From positions 16,372,875-16,436,874 of the forward strand of contig CM046863.1 of assembly GCA_025617745.1 (NCBI GenBank): a DNA stretch of 64,000 nt, written 5' to 3'. The position numbers and the translations under genes are program-made. This document shows, in pieces, positions 22,701 through 32,502 of this stretch. Positions within the stretch are counted from its first letter, which is position 1; each line of letters begins with the position of its first letter. The notes under the pieces were generated by a model. That model was not told where the DNA came from. It searched no databases and saw only the letters and a list, made by a program, of their open reading frames with translations. The stretch comes from Heliocidaris erythrogramma. Taxonomy: Eukaryota; Echinodermata; Echinoidea; Camarodonta; Echinometridae.

Positions 22701-23640
22701 GCATAGCACTCGCCAAATCGGTACATTCAAGGGTCAAATTCAAGGCTCAAATTCACCCAAATTCTATCTACAAGTCATTATATTTATCCTGACACCATGT
22801 TTGTATCTTCTTTTATACTTAGCATAATCAGGCATTCACAGATTATGTACCAGACTCAATATAGATAGAACTCAAAATACTACGTAATTAACGTTTGGGT
22901 GCAACTTCAGAGAGCTTTTATTCTGCAGATGGCGCTCTTGCCATATAATAACTGTAGCCTTCTAACAAAGTGAATGTGTTATTAAGTGTGAAGAGTTGGC
23001 GTACGAACAGACGAAAGCACACTAGGGTCTAGACTAGCCAGGATGGGCTTCGTGGAGTGTAAAAAAAAAATGGCTATGGCTAGGCCTATACTCTAGGCCC
23101 CCTATAGGTCTATGCCCTACGCCTTTTAGGCCTAGGGCCTATATAGCCTAGGCCTATAGGGCCTAGCCATTTTTATTATTTTGTTACACTCACGAAGCCA
23201 ATCCTGGCTACACTAGACATGCTAGTTAGTACTAATAGTAGCTAGTAGAACTAGCCTATTACTAGTACTACTAGTAGGCCTAGCTGTGACAAACATGACA
23301 AATAGTTGGCAATAGCCAATACAATAATTTTACTGTAGTGTAGGCCCCTATGCCTAATTAAAACAAACTGACAAAGACAAGTCTGAAAGTTAATGCTTAA
23401 GTTAAAATATACTTTAACAGGGTCTAGCCTCTAGGGCCTATTTAACCTAAGTTACGTACCTGCGAGCATCAATATTTGTGCTTTTAAGTAAACTTCTGTT
23501 ACGCCGTCGTCGTCGGTCCATAGAACCATGCAGATTTTCGAGACCTCATGAAGTTTTGAGTCAAACCTCTTGATGTCGCTGACGGGAACAATATCTTTGT
23601 AGCCGTCTTTTAGAAACTTAACATACGCAAATTTGAACAT
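13550..23640 (-). CDS. BEN-domain protein gene, four coding exons
   Basis: The predicted coding exons are 23460-23640, 14869-15020, 14145-14331 and 13550-13707, together 678 nt (225 codons plus stop). Each junction has GT donor and AG acceptor dinucleotides, and the phases 1-1, 0-0 and 1-1 agree, which is strong internal support. The N-terminal 60 residues (AYVKFLKDG, then IVPVSDIK) match a domain I recall preceding BEN domains in invertebrate proteins. Exon 2 is acidic linker. Exons 3 and 4 hold most of the BEN fold: SIFVKDLAVALFGTEVLK, then KLNATK joined to GCFEERLKG and EFEQELMRM. BEN domains bind DNA or chromatin partners in the nucleus, usually as repressors. Intron 1 (8.4 kb) contains a Gypsy element and a MITE. 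A further exon between 14332 and 14868 is possible, because the start of the BEN domain looks short. Confidence 0.75.
14145..14331 (-). CDS. BEN gene exon 3 (BEN domain core)
   Basis: An exon of 187 nt. It starts after CAAAG at 14332-14336 and ends in donor GTTAGT. The 62 codons include IWAKISASKKHSIFVKDL, ALFGTEVLKTSSVEGK and CPRKLNATK, the signature helices of a BEN domain (conserved DLAVALFG, SSVTG-like turn, KL at the end). The acceptor is weak in pyrimidines; an alternative AAG acceptor lies 12 bases further in. Confidence 0.75.
14869..15020 (-). CDS. BEN gene exon 2 (acidic linker)
   Basis: An exon of 152 nt between acceptor ...CATCTAG and donor GTAATT. It completes the codon left by exon 1 and adds 50 codons beginning SEQEIRRRLKEGPRMVIPK, then a run rich in Glu, Asp and Ser (SSVEETEDEE), ending SIAKEK. 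It looks like a disordered linker. The frame is open only in the phase that agrees with both neighbours. Confidence 0.65.
15021..15286. other. BEN gene intron 1, 3' part
   Basis: AT-rich intron sequence between exon 2 and the Gypsy target duplication (AAGTG at 15287-15291). Confidence 0.6.
15292..15465 (-). repeat. 3' LTR of Gypsy 1
   Basis: 174 bp with ends TGTTTG...TCTAACA, directly next to target copy AAGTG. It is nearly identical to 22798-22967. Confidence 0.9.
15841..17799 (-). pseudogene. Gypsy 1 RNase H and integrase part
   Basis: Part of the fossil element, beyond the nested insertion. It contains the end of RT, RNase H (IEKELLAQ and LWTDHKPL motifs), the zinc-binding HHCC region and integrase core (CDIF..., SDNGPPF, SNGKAE), and a basic C-terminus. 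Confidence 0.9.
18172..18204. repeat. (TAGTTA)n microsatellite
   Basis: Four to five copies of AGTTAT sit just outside the inner element's left end. Confidence 0.7.
19504..19577 (+). other. tRNA-Gly-like SINE head or pseudogene
   Basis: The A box TGGTCTATTGG (19513-19523) and B box GGTTCGATCCC (19556-19566) are good. The anticodon-arm region TTGCCTCCCATGCAGG places CCC as anticodon, as in tRNA-Gly. The 5' acceptor strand does not pair with the 3' TGGGTCC, so it is not an intact tRNA. A T-rich run follows. Confidence 0.6.
19795..19915. repeat. (ATC)n microsatellite
   Basis: Imperfect CAT/ATC trinucleotide repeats, lying inside the inner element. Confidence 0.75.
20583..20945 (-). pseudogene. 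Gypsy 1 reverse transcriptase, middle part
   Basis: Part of the fossil element. It contains the MPFGISPAPELFQ block, the VADDLL active-site region and FLGHVL, and reaches the edge of the nested DNA element. Confidence 0.85.
20961..22562 (-). pseudogene. Gypsy 1 gag, protease and start of reverse transcriptase
   Basis: Part of the fossil element. In order it shows a capsid-like gag domain, a CX2CX4HX4C zinc knuckle, a protease with the VDSGATTN motif, and the first reverse-transcriptase blocks. Confidence 0.85.
22787..22797 (-). promoter_or_regulatory. Primer binding site of Gypsy 1 (tRNA-Leu type)
   Basis: The minus strand next to the 5' LTR reads TGGTGTCAGGA. It is complementary to TCCTGACACCA, which I recall as the 3' end of animal tRNA-Leu(CAG) with its CCA. 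Confidence 0.65.
22798..22967 (-). repeat. 5' LTR of Gypsy 1
   Basis: 170 bp with ends TGTTTG...TCTAACA, followed by target copy AAGTG at 22968-22972. Confidence 0.9.
22973..23034. other. BEN gene intron 1, 5' part
   Basis: Short intron sequence between Gypsy 1 and the intronic MITE. Confidence 0.5.
23035..23210. mobile_element. Palindromic MITE in BEN intron 1
   Basis: TAGCCAGGATGGGCTTCGTG at the left mirrors CACGAAGCCAATCCTGGCTA at the right, with further pairing inside (ATGGCTAGGCC and GGCCTAGCCAT). About 176 bp, no coding. Confidence 0.75.
23460..23640 (-). CDS. BEN gene exon 1 (N-terminal domain)
   Basis: ATG at 23640-23638 opens 60 codons plus one base, ending GCA G before donor GTACGT. 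The peptide starts MFKFAYVKFLKDGYKDIVPV. It has alternating charged and hydrophobic residues, a WTDDDG turn and an AQILML strand, as expected of a small beta-rich domain. The region upstream is CpG-rich, consistent with this being the first coding exon. Confidence 0.7.
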
Positions 23641-23870
23641 AGTGATAATTAGTGGTGGTGGTGGTGGAACTATAACGCGAAACTACAAATTAGATTTTGG
23701 AAGATGTGTTGGTATGCGATGGCTTTATGCTCCGAAGAAAAATGACAATATGGCCGCGGGATGTCAACAGTTTTGGAATTTCCCGCTAATTTTCGATCTA
23801 TGTACGTACGTACGCGGGGTACGCACTCGCACTGCACTGCGACCCGACCGGACGCGACGGTGACATGACC
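23641..23870 (-). promoter_or_regulatory. CpG-rich region upstream of BEN exon 1
   Basis: A locally CpG-rich stretch (ACGTACGTACGCGGGG, GACCCGACCGGACGCGACGG) lies directly upstream of the predicted first exon in an otherwise CpG-poor window, which fits a promoter. No TATA box was seen. The transcription start is not located. Confidence 0.4.
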
Positions 23871-25104
23871 ACCAGGGGCGCGTTTCACGACGCCAGCTCC
23901 ATGACAGTCATATCTTTGTCGGCGCCTCACCGGAGATGTCCGCTTGCCGACAAACTGTTTCACAAAGCAATGACAGACAAGCTATCGATACCGCAAGTTC
24001 AAGAATATAGTCTTTCTCAAGATCCTCTAGACTTATTCCAGAAAATTTAAATTACGTTTTGGGGCTTAAATGGTTGGTTATGATTGAAACATGCATGAAT
24101 TTCCGTTTAAAATGTTTTACAAAATTAGTAGACCAATTATACCGCATCTGTTAGTCTTTTTAGAAAAATTGAATAAAAGAAAATCGCAGTATTCATGTTT
24201 TTGCTACCGGTAAATTGAACGTTGGTGTGATAGTTTAGCGATAAGAACTCATTTTAATAAATTGACATTAAGTTTTTACAAGAATATTACTGCAAATAGC
24301 TTCTTATTGGAATAATCATGCAAATTATTAAAGTAATTAATAGAATATTTGTTATGATTATTTCGATAAGCATATTTATTCTAAAGTTGTAACTATAGTA
24401 ATTTCTATTACGTTCATGAAACGTAAGATGGGTATGGAAGTAAAAGACTATTAATATGCTATGGAGAACGATGTGTGGCAACTTTCAAACTGATAATATT
24501 TATCTCGCTATATTTATAAAATTGTGATTTCATTCGTTTCGTACCCCCGAGGGAGGTGCATCCATCAATATCATTCCCGCAATTTGGTTTAATCTTTTCA
24601 AAATATATTTTCCCCCTGAAATGTAGATTGATAGATAGAGAGAGAGAGAGAGAGAGATAGAGGGGTAGGCCTAATATATGACAGTGACAACCATGTCCGT
24701 GATTTTATCATTCACTTCAAATTAATATTTGCTGGTAATATAATGTACAATGCATTCTCTCCTCTCTCCGTCCACCCCTCCTGTTTTTCACTTTCACTCT
24801 CTCTCTCTCTCTGTCCCTCCCTCTCTCTGTCCCTTTCTCCCTTCTCCTTTTGCTCTCCGGGCCGGCCCGGAAGGGGTTCACTAACACCTTTTTAAGTGAG
24901 AAAAATTATCGGATTGTGATTAGTCAAAAAACAAAGTTTGGTTGTTAGTGAACCCCGTCTGGCTCATCTGCCCCATTCTCATTCTCTCAATTACTATTTA
25001 GTATAAGTCTGACACTCATAATCACTTGCAAGCAGGTACGAGTTTACATAATGCCTCAAGTAAGTCTGATATGTCATCTTTTCGTATTTTATTCATTTCT
25101 GTTC
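23871..25104. other. No gene; small inverted repeats and (GA)n
   Basis: A TTTGTCGGC/GCCGACAAA stem lies at about 23917-23960. A MITE-like hairpin at 24873-24956 has ends GGGGTTCACTAACACC and its near complement. (GA)n and (CT)n tracts lie at about 24638-24656 and 24797-24812. No exon is supported. Confidence 0.5.
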
Positions 25105-25300
25105 TTACTTCAATTCCCAAGTCTCTTTCTCGGCCAATAATCTTTCTTCTTCGATGAAGCGCTTTCCTTTCTCTTCAGCCAACCTCTCCTTTTCAATCGC
25201 CTTGCGTTCCTTCTCAATGGACACACGCTCTCTCTTCATTAGAAGACGCTCCTCTTCTTTCGACAGCCTTTTTCTTTCAACGGCCAAACGGTTCTTTTCT
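25105..25300 (-). CDS. Possible coiled-coil exon
   Basis: On the minus strand a 60-codon frame is almost wholly a charged heptad-like repeat of Glu, Lys and Arg (ERKRLSKEEERLLMKRERVS, later KGKRFIEEERLLAEK). It is preceded by pyrimidine-rich sequence with AG acceptors (ATTTCAG, ATAAG, GACAG) and ends near a good donor-like GTAAGA, where TAA otherwise closes the frame. Such segments follow Myb/SANT-like DNA-binding domains in many invertebrate and transposon-derived genes, but no such domain is seen here. It may be an exon of an unseen gene or a chance low-complexity frame. Confidence 0.35.
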
Positions 25301-25423
25301 TTACTGTCTTATACCTGAAATAAATAAGTGAAACATATAAATGTGATAAAGAGACGGTGAAGAGAGGAAGAGAGAGAGGGGAGACTCGAGAACCTGAACT
25401 TAGAGGTGAGGGAGGGAGAGAGA

Positions 25424-25457
<34 letters not shown>

Positions 25458-26290
25458 GTAAGCTGAAAGAGAGCTAGAATAAGAGGATGCCGTTGGGTGG
25501 ACAGAGATGTATGAAAGACTGAGAAAAGCTAAGAGCTGTCAAATGGAATGGAGAAGATAAACAGAGAGGGGAATATATATAGGGGAAGAGAAGCAGAGAG
25601 AGACAGACTGCAGTGAATGTTTAAATGATACTAATCATGACCCACCCTCGTAACTGATCAAAATATATTTAAAAGTGATTTTTGGAAAAAGGTTTAGATC
25701 GAACCTTAACTAGTGTACATACGAGTAAACGATGAGCTAAGAATTAATATTATTACTTGAAACTACACATTTTGCATCTCATAGAATCGCCACTAATGAA
25801 CTGTGGAGGCGCTTTCCAACGAATAAAAAAGATAAGACAACTCCAGAACAGCGACAACTCTCTTGTCGGCGAGCTTGTCGCTCATCTTGGCAAAGACGGT
25901 GTTGTGAAACACCTCGCAGACAAGTAGAGGGATAGCGCATGAGTTGTCGCCGTGCTGGAGTTATGACGCTTTCGTGAAACGGCCCCCAGCTGGCTGTCAG
26001 CTAGGCCACATACACAGTGCGTGAAGGTCAGACACAGGCACACCGTGCATGAAGTCATAGGCCACATACACAGTGCGTGAATTTTTATTTTTTGTCCCAG
26101 GAATTGTGTGTGCATGGTAGACAAATATTTTCATTGTTTAGTAACCCTGAATCTTTAATCTTCTCGTCTGCAAATTCACATCTATTGAGTAAAATAAAAT
26201 AAAATGTCAGTTACTTTGTTTTACTTTTTTCCTTGAAACCATGCAATCAAATCTTTACAAACTACATCTTGAGTTTATTTAATTCTCTTT
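25301..26290. other. No gene; purine-rich DNA, long G run, short direct repeat
   Basis: GA-rich sequence surrounds a G run of nearly 30 bases at about 25427-25455. At about 26001-26080 the phrase AGGCCACATACACAGTGCGT occurs twice, about 60 bp apart. A possible MITE with GAAACGGCCCCCAGC at its right end lies at about 25790-25990. Confidence 0.45.
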
Positions 26291-26306
26291 TTTATATAAT
26301 TTGCAG

Positions 26307-26665
26307 AAAATGCTATGCAGCAGCAAAAAAAAGAGGCTTCGGTCCAAAGAAGCTGTAAAAAACAGATCCAAGAGAAGGAGAATTGCCAAGAAATTAAAAT
26401 ATCGCCAAAAGAAACAGAAACAAAAAACAGAAAAGGACATGACATGTAGTTCAACTCACTGTACAACCAATGATATTGAATGTAACTCTGGATCTCCAAA
26501 TACACATCCACATGGCAGCACTTCATCGACTCAGTTAAAAAGAAAGAAACCCAAACCTAGCTACAAGAATGACGAATATTATAGTGCAGATCCACTCACC
26601 AAAAAGTTTTCCCAATGGCGAACCCTTCATCGACAGTTGCAAGCCTTAGAAAGACAGCCTATTCA
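26307..26665 (+). pseudogene. EnSpm-type transposase gene, basic N-terminal exon
   Basis: Acceptor ATAATTTGCAG precedes, and a GTGAGC donor follows at 26666. ATG at 26310 opens about 118 codons: a run of Lys and Arg (SSKKKRLRSKEAVKNRSKRR), a low-complexity Ser/Thr/His linker, and a C-terminal DPLTKKFSQWRTLHRQLQ. The basic start could be a nuclear localisation and DNA-binding tail. The frame phase at the junction to the next exon is not consistent with the best frame there, so this donor may be wrong. Confidence 0.5.
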
Positions 26666-27042
26666 GTGAGCCTCTTGTTGCAATCATAAACTTTGATGTA
26701 AGCATGGTAATCAAACTTCTATTTTTTTTCTTTCTGCCAGGATTAGCTCACATTTTTCAGCCGATGTTGAATATCTTTTCAAAACTAGGGCAAGAGAATA
26801 TATTGGTTCTGTGCAATAATTTTATTGAATGAATTACTTGCCCATTTTGAAAAATGTCCATAATTTATTGTTTTGTATCACCCTGGATCTTCACAACACT
26901 ATTTTTCGTGTATTTCGTACAATGTATTTTGGCTTTATTGATAGGTTTAGTAATTTAGATAATTTTCTACATTTATTAAAACTACCAGTAACCACTCTCG
27001 AACAATTTGAGCTCTTTTTTTTTTTTTTAATTCCTTTTATAG

Positions 27043-27142
27043 AATGGAAATGGAAAAGAAATTCCACATGGGGATTCCTTGGATGATTCTGACTTCGCAG
27101 CAGGGGGTAGTGAGACGGATGAATATTTACATCGAGATACTG
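27043..27142 (+). pseudogene. EnSpm-type transposase gene, acidic exon
   Basis: After a T-rich tract and TTTTATAG the 100-nt exon reads NGNGKEIPHGDSLDDSDF, then GGSETDEYLHRDT plus one base, followed by GTTCGT. Its final phase fits the acceptor at 28251, where the joined peptide continues DITSDNETGEL. Short acidic exons of this kind precede the catalytic domain in related animal transposase genes. Confidence 0.45.
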
Positions 27143-28250
27143 GTTCGTAACATTGCAATTACAATTTACTTGTATAATAGGGAAAGCAAAAAACTGATGA
27201 TACAATCATATAATTTTGTATCAAAGTTATTCTTATGTACATTACTTGTCCAGTCCTGTATTTTTTTATGATCGCTGCATTCATAAAAACATTTGAAAGA
27301 AATGGAATATGATAATTGATGACAAGTAAGAAATGTGAAGAAAAAAAAAGTAAACAGCATTATTTTATGTCTCTAGTTGAACATGTACATTTGTGGAGTC
27401 TTACCCTGAGCTAGTAATTGCAGTTGGGGTGAGGTGGGGGCTCCAAGGTAAAAATTAAAAAGTTTATTTGCAAAGGCTACTGTGTGATCCAAACTGCACT
27501 GTCTTTCATGAATGCATTACAACCCATTGACAGAAATAAAGAATTTTAATGGGGGCTCGTTTTTATATGGTGGCTATTTTTTAGTATTACATATTTGGTG
27601 TCACCAGTGCCAGTCTCTCCTCCCAATATAAATATATTTATTGAGTGTTGGTAGCATGGGCTGATAGATTTGTGGGATAAGGAAAATGAACACCAATATG
27701 GGTAAGAATATTTGTAACATCTATCAAGTGGAGGGACATGCATCCAAGATTTAATAATTTCGACCTTGATTAGGGCTACATCAAAATCAACTTGGTCCGA
27801 AGTGAATAACTAAGGTACAGGTACAATACCTGATATACATGTAGGCAGTTCAAGTTTTTTTGGTTTTTTTTTGGGGGGGGGGGGGGTGGGGCAATAGTCC
27901 GAATTCAAAAGTCCACAAGGGCTCTTGATAAAAGAAATCAAGAAAAGTTGCTGTTGGGGAAATCTTGTAGTTCATTCTAAAAAAAAAATGATATCTATAA
28001 ATAGGACAGCAATGCGTTTACACTGTCTGTTTTTGAGTTTTTGTTTTAAATTTGCTATGGGAAAAAATGTGAATTCCTCAGGGGTGATTTTTGTATTTCT
28101 TTACATTTTTCCAGGGTTTTTTGAGGGATTTTCAGAGCCAAATTGATATCAGTGTTGATTTTCCAATTAGGATATTACATTTAAGTGTTGATAGGAAAGA
28201 CCTTTACCTTTTCTTTTTTTTGTTGTTGTTGAATGTTCTTGTTTGTGCAG

Positions 28251-30683
28251 ACATCACAAGTGACAATGAGACTGGAGAACTCTACATTACGGAAGAGGAG
28301 GCTCTCAGTGAAGCTTGCAGTGAAGACACATTTACACGTATATGTCCGGAAGTGCCATTGAGGATGAGGATATTGACAACGTTGATGATGCTGATTTTGA
28401 AGATGCGCTTTCTGACATGTATCCAACAGAAGATGAGCAGGATAGCGAAGATGGTGATGGTGATGACACCTTGAATGATGCCATCTTTAATGGATCGCAG
28501 ATTTCCAAAGGAGAGGCAATACTCATGATTTTATCATTTGTGATGAGGCATTGTTTATCCTCTGCTGCTGTAGCTCATCTTTTGGAACTAATAAACATCC
28601 TTTGTTCCAGAGAAATATTCACCTCAATTCTGTCCATCATGAATACCATATTTTCAGGGAAAGCAATATCACTATGCTTTCATTTTTATTGTGTTACTTG
28701 TTACAGCTGTGTTAAATCATTTGAGAGCCTCACTGAAGATATTGTTTCATGTCCACAGTGTAGTGATACATGTGTAGTAAAAAATCTGCGTAATGGCAAT
28801 TTTTTGTTACAGCCGATTTGTCTTCTCAAGTAAGGGCCCTATTTGAAAGGTCAGATATTGCACCTCATTTGTCATACCGCCAGAGTCGACAAAAATATCC
28901 GAAGAAGGAATTGAAGATGTTTTTGATGGTGAATTTTATCAGAAACTGTTGGCAGATGGGGAACTTTTGGGTAATGAAAACAATTTTTCATATATGTTCA
29001 ATTCTGATGGCCTTCCTGTTTTTCAATCTTTCAAATATTCTATGTGGCCCATTTTTTTAATGATTAATGAACTCCCTCCAAAGTTGAGACATCAGAACCT
29101 TATCCTAGCTGGCGTATGGTTTGGCAAAGTTGAGCCAAAGATGGAGGTGTTTTTAGACAAATTTACAGAATGTGCAAAGAAATTGGCTGAAGAAGGTATG
29201 ACTTGGAAGAAAGGGGGGGGGGGGGGGGACAAAATTCATAGTAAGTTATTTGGTATATGTTGTTGTGCTGATGCACCCGCTAGGGCAGCCATGCAAAATA
29301 CAGTACGTTTCAATGGATACAATGGGTGTAGTTTATGCTATCACCTTGGTAAAATTGTAGAAAGGGTAGTGAAATATCCCATTGACGTTTGCGAATACAG
29401 CGACAGGACAGATGAAGAAATTTTTGAGGATATGATTCAGTCTTTTGAAGAAGATAGGCCAATAAGGGGTGTGAAAGGTCCAAGTCCTTTAATAAACTTA
29501 CCACATTTTCCGATTTGTTGGGGTTTCCCCCTGATTACATGCATTGCCTCCTTCTCGGTGTTGTTCGCCAGTTAGCTGATCTGTGGTTTTCATCCGCAGC
29601 TACAAATCCCTTTTACATTGGGTCCACGAGGGTCATGGCAGTTATAATTCTCGTTTAAAGTCCATCAGGTCTCCAAGTATGGTTGCAAGAACACCAAGAC
29701 CAATCACTGAACGCAAGTACTGGAAAGCCTCAGAATGGTACATGTGGTTACTAGTGTATTGCCTGCCTTGTTTAAATGGTATTTTGCCACAAGAATATTG
29801 GACACACTTGGTTATCTTAGTTGAGGCATCATACCTGCTATTACAAAAATCTGTATCAAATGCCGATTTACACATGAGTGATATGCTACTATTTTCTTTT
29901 GTTGGAAGATGTCAAATTTTGTATGGTACAACCTCCATGACTTTTAATATTCATTCTTTGACACATCTTTCCAAAAGTGTGCGGAAGTGGGGACCGTTGT
30001 GGACTCATTCATGTTTCCCATTTGAGGCAGGTAACTGGCGAATTAAACGTCAACTTCAAGGAAATAGGGGAATGATTATGCAGGCAATGCGTAAATTTTT
30101 GTTCATTCATATGCTCCCAAGCTTGTTAACTAAACATGTAGTGTCACATGAAATAAAACTGTTTTGCAATATGATGTCTTGTTCTAGAAAGAAAAATACA
30201 ATACACGACTTCTATAGGCAAGACGTTGTTCTTGGTATGGGTACAGTCAGATTACTTACGGATTGGGAATATACTGCATTGATATCTTCTGGCTATAGAG
30301 TTGAGGAAGATAGAATAGTGACTGTGTATAATAGGCTTAAAAGAAATGGCTTGCTTTTCTGTACAGCTGAATATCGATCTGACACTATTAAGAGAAACAA
30401 TCACTTGGTTGTTTTTTCAGACAAAAGAATAGGTGAATTACGAAGTATTGTAACACTGGATGATCAATGTTTCATGATTGTTAAATGGTTAATTCTTGAA
30501 GAATTGGAATCATACTGTGATGTTGAATCAGATGCCAAAATTGTGCACATTAAATTGTGTACAGGGACAAATGATGTGCTGGCAGCTATACTTGCTACTG
30601 AAGCAGAGGTTAACAGCTTAGAAATAATCATTAATGATGCAAGGTACATAATTACTTTGCCAAACTATGTGGCATTGAATTAA
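28251..30683 (+). pseudogene. Tnp2-family (EnSpm/CACTA) transposase, catalytic exon
   Basis: Acceptor TTGTGCAG at 28250. In order: acidic segment; a helical region (GEAILMILSFVMRHCLSS, VAHLLELIN); a four-Cys zinc ribbon (HFYCVTCYSC, then CPQCSDTC); the core NSDGLPVFQSFKYSMWPIFL, NELPPKLR and DAPARAAMQ with GCSLCYHLG; then DYMHCLLLGVVRQL; and MTFNIHSLTHL, WGPLWTHSCFPFEAGN. These are the conserved blocks of Tnp2-like DDE transposases. The blocks lie in different frames: shifts occur near 28340, 28830, 28890, 29530 and 29640. The exon also contains a 16-base G run at about 29214-29229, a plausible slippage site. The long last frame (29583-30683) is open, so decay is recent. Confidence 0.75.
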
Positions 30684-30686
30684 TGA

Positions 30687-31660
30687 TTAGTTGGTTAAAC
30701 GGACAGTTTGGACATACATTTATTTTGGTTTGCCTTTTTTTTAAAACTAGCTTGACAAATTTTTGATAATTCGAAAAGCATACATCATTACATGCACAAT
30801 CAATGTGTGTTACCAAACACCATTGATCCACTTCTAATCAGAAGAACTTGTGTGACTATTGTACGTGTATACCCATTAATTGAAGGCATAAAATTTGTGT
30901 TTCTGAACCTAGAGCAATCCATTTTATAGACATCTGTTGGAACAAATGTTGTCTTAAAACAATTGCAAACCAACCTATGATAATGGAAAGTAAGTCAAAT
31001 TTTTTGTATTGTCATTATTTCATTAGATACAAATGCTCACAATCCAAGATTTTGTGAGGATTTTGTGGCCATGTCATGATGTATGCATGTACTATATTCA
31101 TGTTGTACAACCCAAGAGTTTCATTTATGTGTCGTCTATGAAATCGAACCTTGATCGTCACTTTGGTGTACAGATTAACAATTTAGGATCTGTACTAAGT
31201 ATATAATGGCTCTATTATCCCACAAGAGCCAGTAGATTAGTTTTGTTAATTAGTTGGTTAAACGGACAGTTTGGACATACATTTATTTTGGTTTGCCTTT
31301 TTTTTGAAGGCATAAAATTTGTGTTTCTGAACCTAGAGCAATCCATTTTATAGACATCTGTTGGAACAAATGTTGTCTTAAAACAATTGCAAACCAACCT
31401 ATGATAATGGAAAGTAAGTCATATTTTTAGGATTGTCATTATTTCATTTGATACAAATGCTCACAATCCAAGATTTTGTGAGGATTTTGTGGCCATGTCA
31501 TGATGTATGCATGTACTATATTCATTTTGTACAACCCAAGAGTTTCATTTATGTGTCGTCTATGAAATCGAACCTTGATCGTCACTTTGGTGTACAGATT
31601 AACAATTTAGGATCTGTACTAAGTATATAATGGCTCTATTATCCCACAAGAGCCAGTAGA
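30687..31660. repeat. Tandem duplication downstream of the transposase
   Basis: Copy A (30687-31236, 550 bp) and copy B (31250-31660, 411 bp) start TTAGTTGGTTAAACGGACAG and end CAAGAGCCAGTAGA. Copy B lacks about 140 bp present in A after the TTTTTTTT run. Otherwise they differ at only a few sites, so the duplication is young. It begins a few bases after the transposase stop, so it is probably the element's 3' UTR or subterminal DNA. Confidence 0.85.
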
Positions 31661-32500
31661 CCACCATTGTGAAGTTGGCGCATACTGCAATGTCAAAAAA
31701 ATATATACTCAGTTAATCAAGGGTGTGTTATTAAATTATTAATATAAAGCAAATTTAATTCAATCAGTGTGCTGATCCTTGTTTATTGTTTTTGAGTATA
31801 CATCAAAGGTATTGTACAGTGTTGGTAAAAGTCAAAGGGGTCACAAAATAGATTTCCTTCATTTTATAATATTTGGATACTTATTAGGGTAGAACACAAT
31901 CCCATAAAAGATTTGGGGGATATATTATATGGTGTTACAGCTAATTCTTACTGATAAATATCTCACAGGGAAAAACTGTTTCTGAGCTTACAATTCATGG
32001 GTAAGGTTCTATTCACGTTGATACATCTCAAATAAAGAACAAAAACAAGAACACAGTATTTAAAGCTGAAGAAAACTGATAACTGAAAACACGTTTCCTA
32101 ATCCATGACATGTTGACCAACACTGTATTACCTTTAAGTAATGTAATTTCATGATGGCCCCTTTGTATTTATTACTTATAATTTACATGCAGAATTATTA
32201 TTCAAGACATAGATTATTAAAGTTCTTAGTACATATAGGTACATGCTCAAATAGCTAATATTCCTACCAAATTTATAACCATTCACTCCAAACCAGCATT
32301 CTAACTAGAAATAAAGACTTGTAATTGTTTATTCATACATGATGCTAAACAAAAAGATAAAGCGAGGGCAAGTTGGTCCCCAAAACACTTGCCTGATATT
32401 TTGTATTTCGCATGTTAATGTGATGTAGCTTTACAATTCAGGCAAGTGTGATTTCATTTGCTTGCCTACCAGCAAAATTTGGTTGCCCAGTGCAAACTGT
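31661..32500. other. No gene; small hairpin
   Basis: AT-rich. CACTTGCCTG near 32388 and CAGGCAAGTG near 32442 form a small stem. No exon is supported. Confidence 0.4.
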
Positions 32501-32502
32501 TT

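Larger units (their letters stand above)
15292..22967 (-). mobile_element. Gypsy-type LTR retrotransposon 1, in BEN intron 1
   Basis: A 7.7-kb element bounded by two LTRs and a 5-bp duplication AAGTG (15287-15291 and 22968-22972). It reads on the minus strand, the same sense as the BEN gene. Parts in order: 5' LTR (22798-22967), tRNA-Leu-type primer site, gag with zinc knuckles, protease, reverse transcriptase, an inserted DNA element (17809-20573), then RNase H, integrase and 3' LTR (15292-15465). The LTRs differ by about one substitution and one 4-bp indel, so insertion was recent. It looks nearly whole apart from the nested insertion and perhaps one further interruption, and the copy is broken. 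Confidence 0.9.
26290..30683 (+). mobile_element. CACTA/EnSpm-type DNA transposon, decayed transposase gene
   Basis: A spliced, plus-strand transposase gene in pieces: a basic N-terminal exon, an acidic exon, then a long catalytic exon. The catalytic part belongs to the Tnp2 (Transposase_21) family by motif. The coding has about five frame changes, so the copy is inactive. Terminal inverted repeats with CACTA-like ends were not located, so the boundaries given are those of the coding part. Confidence 0.65.
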
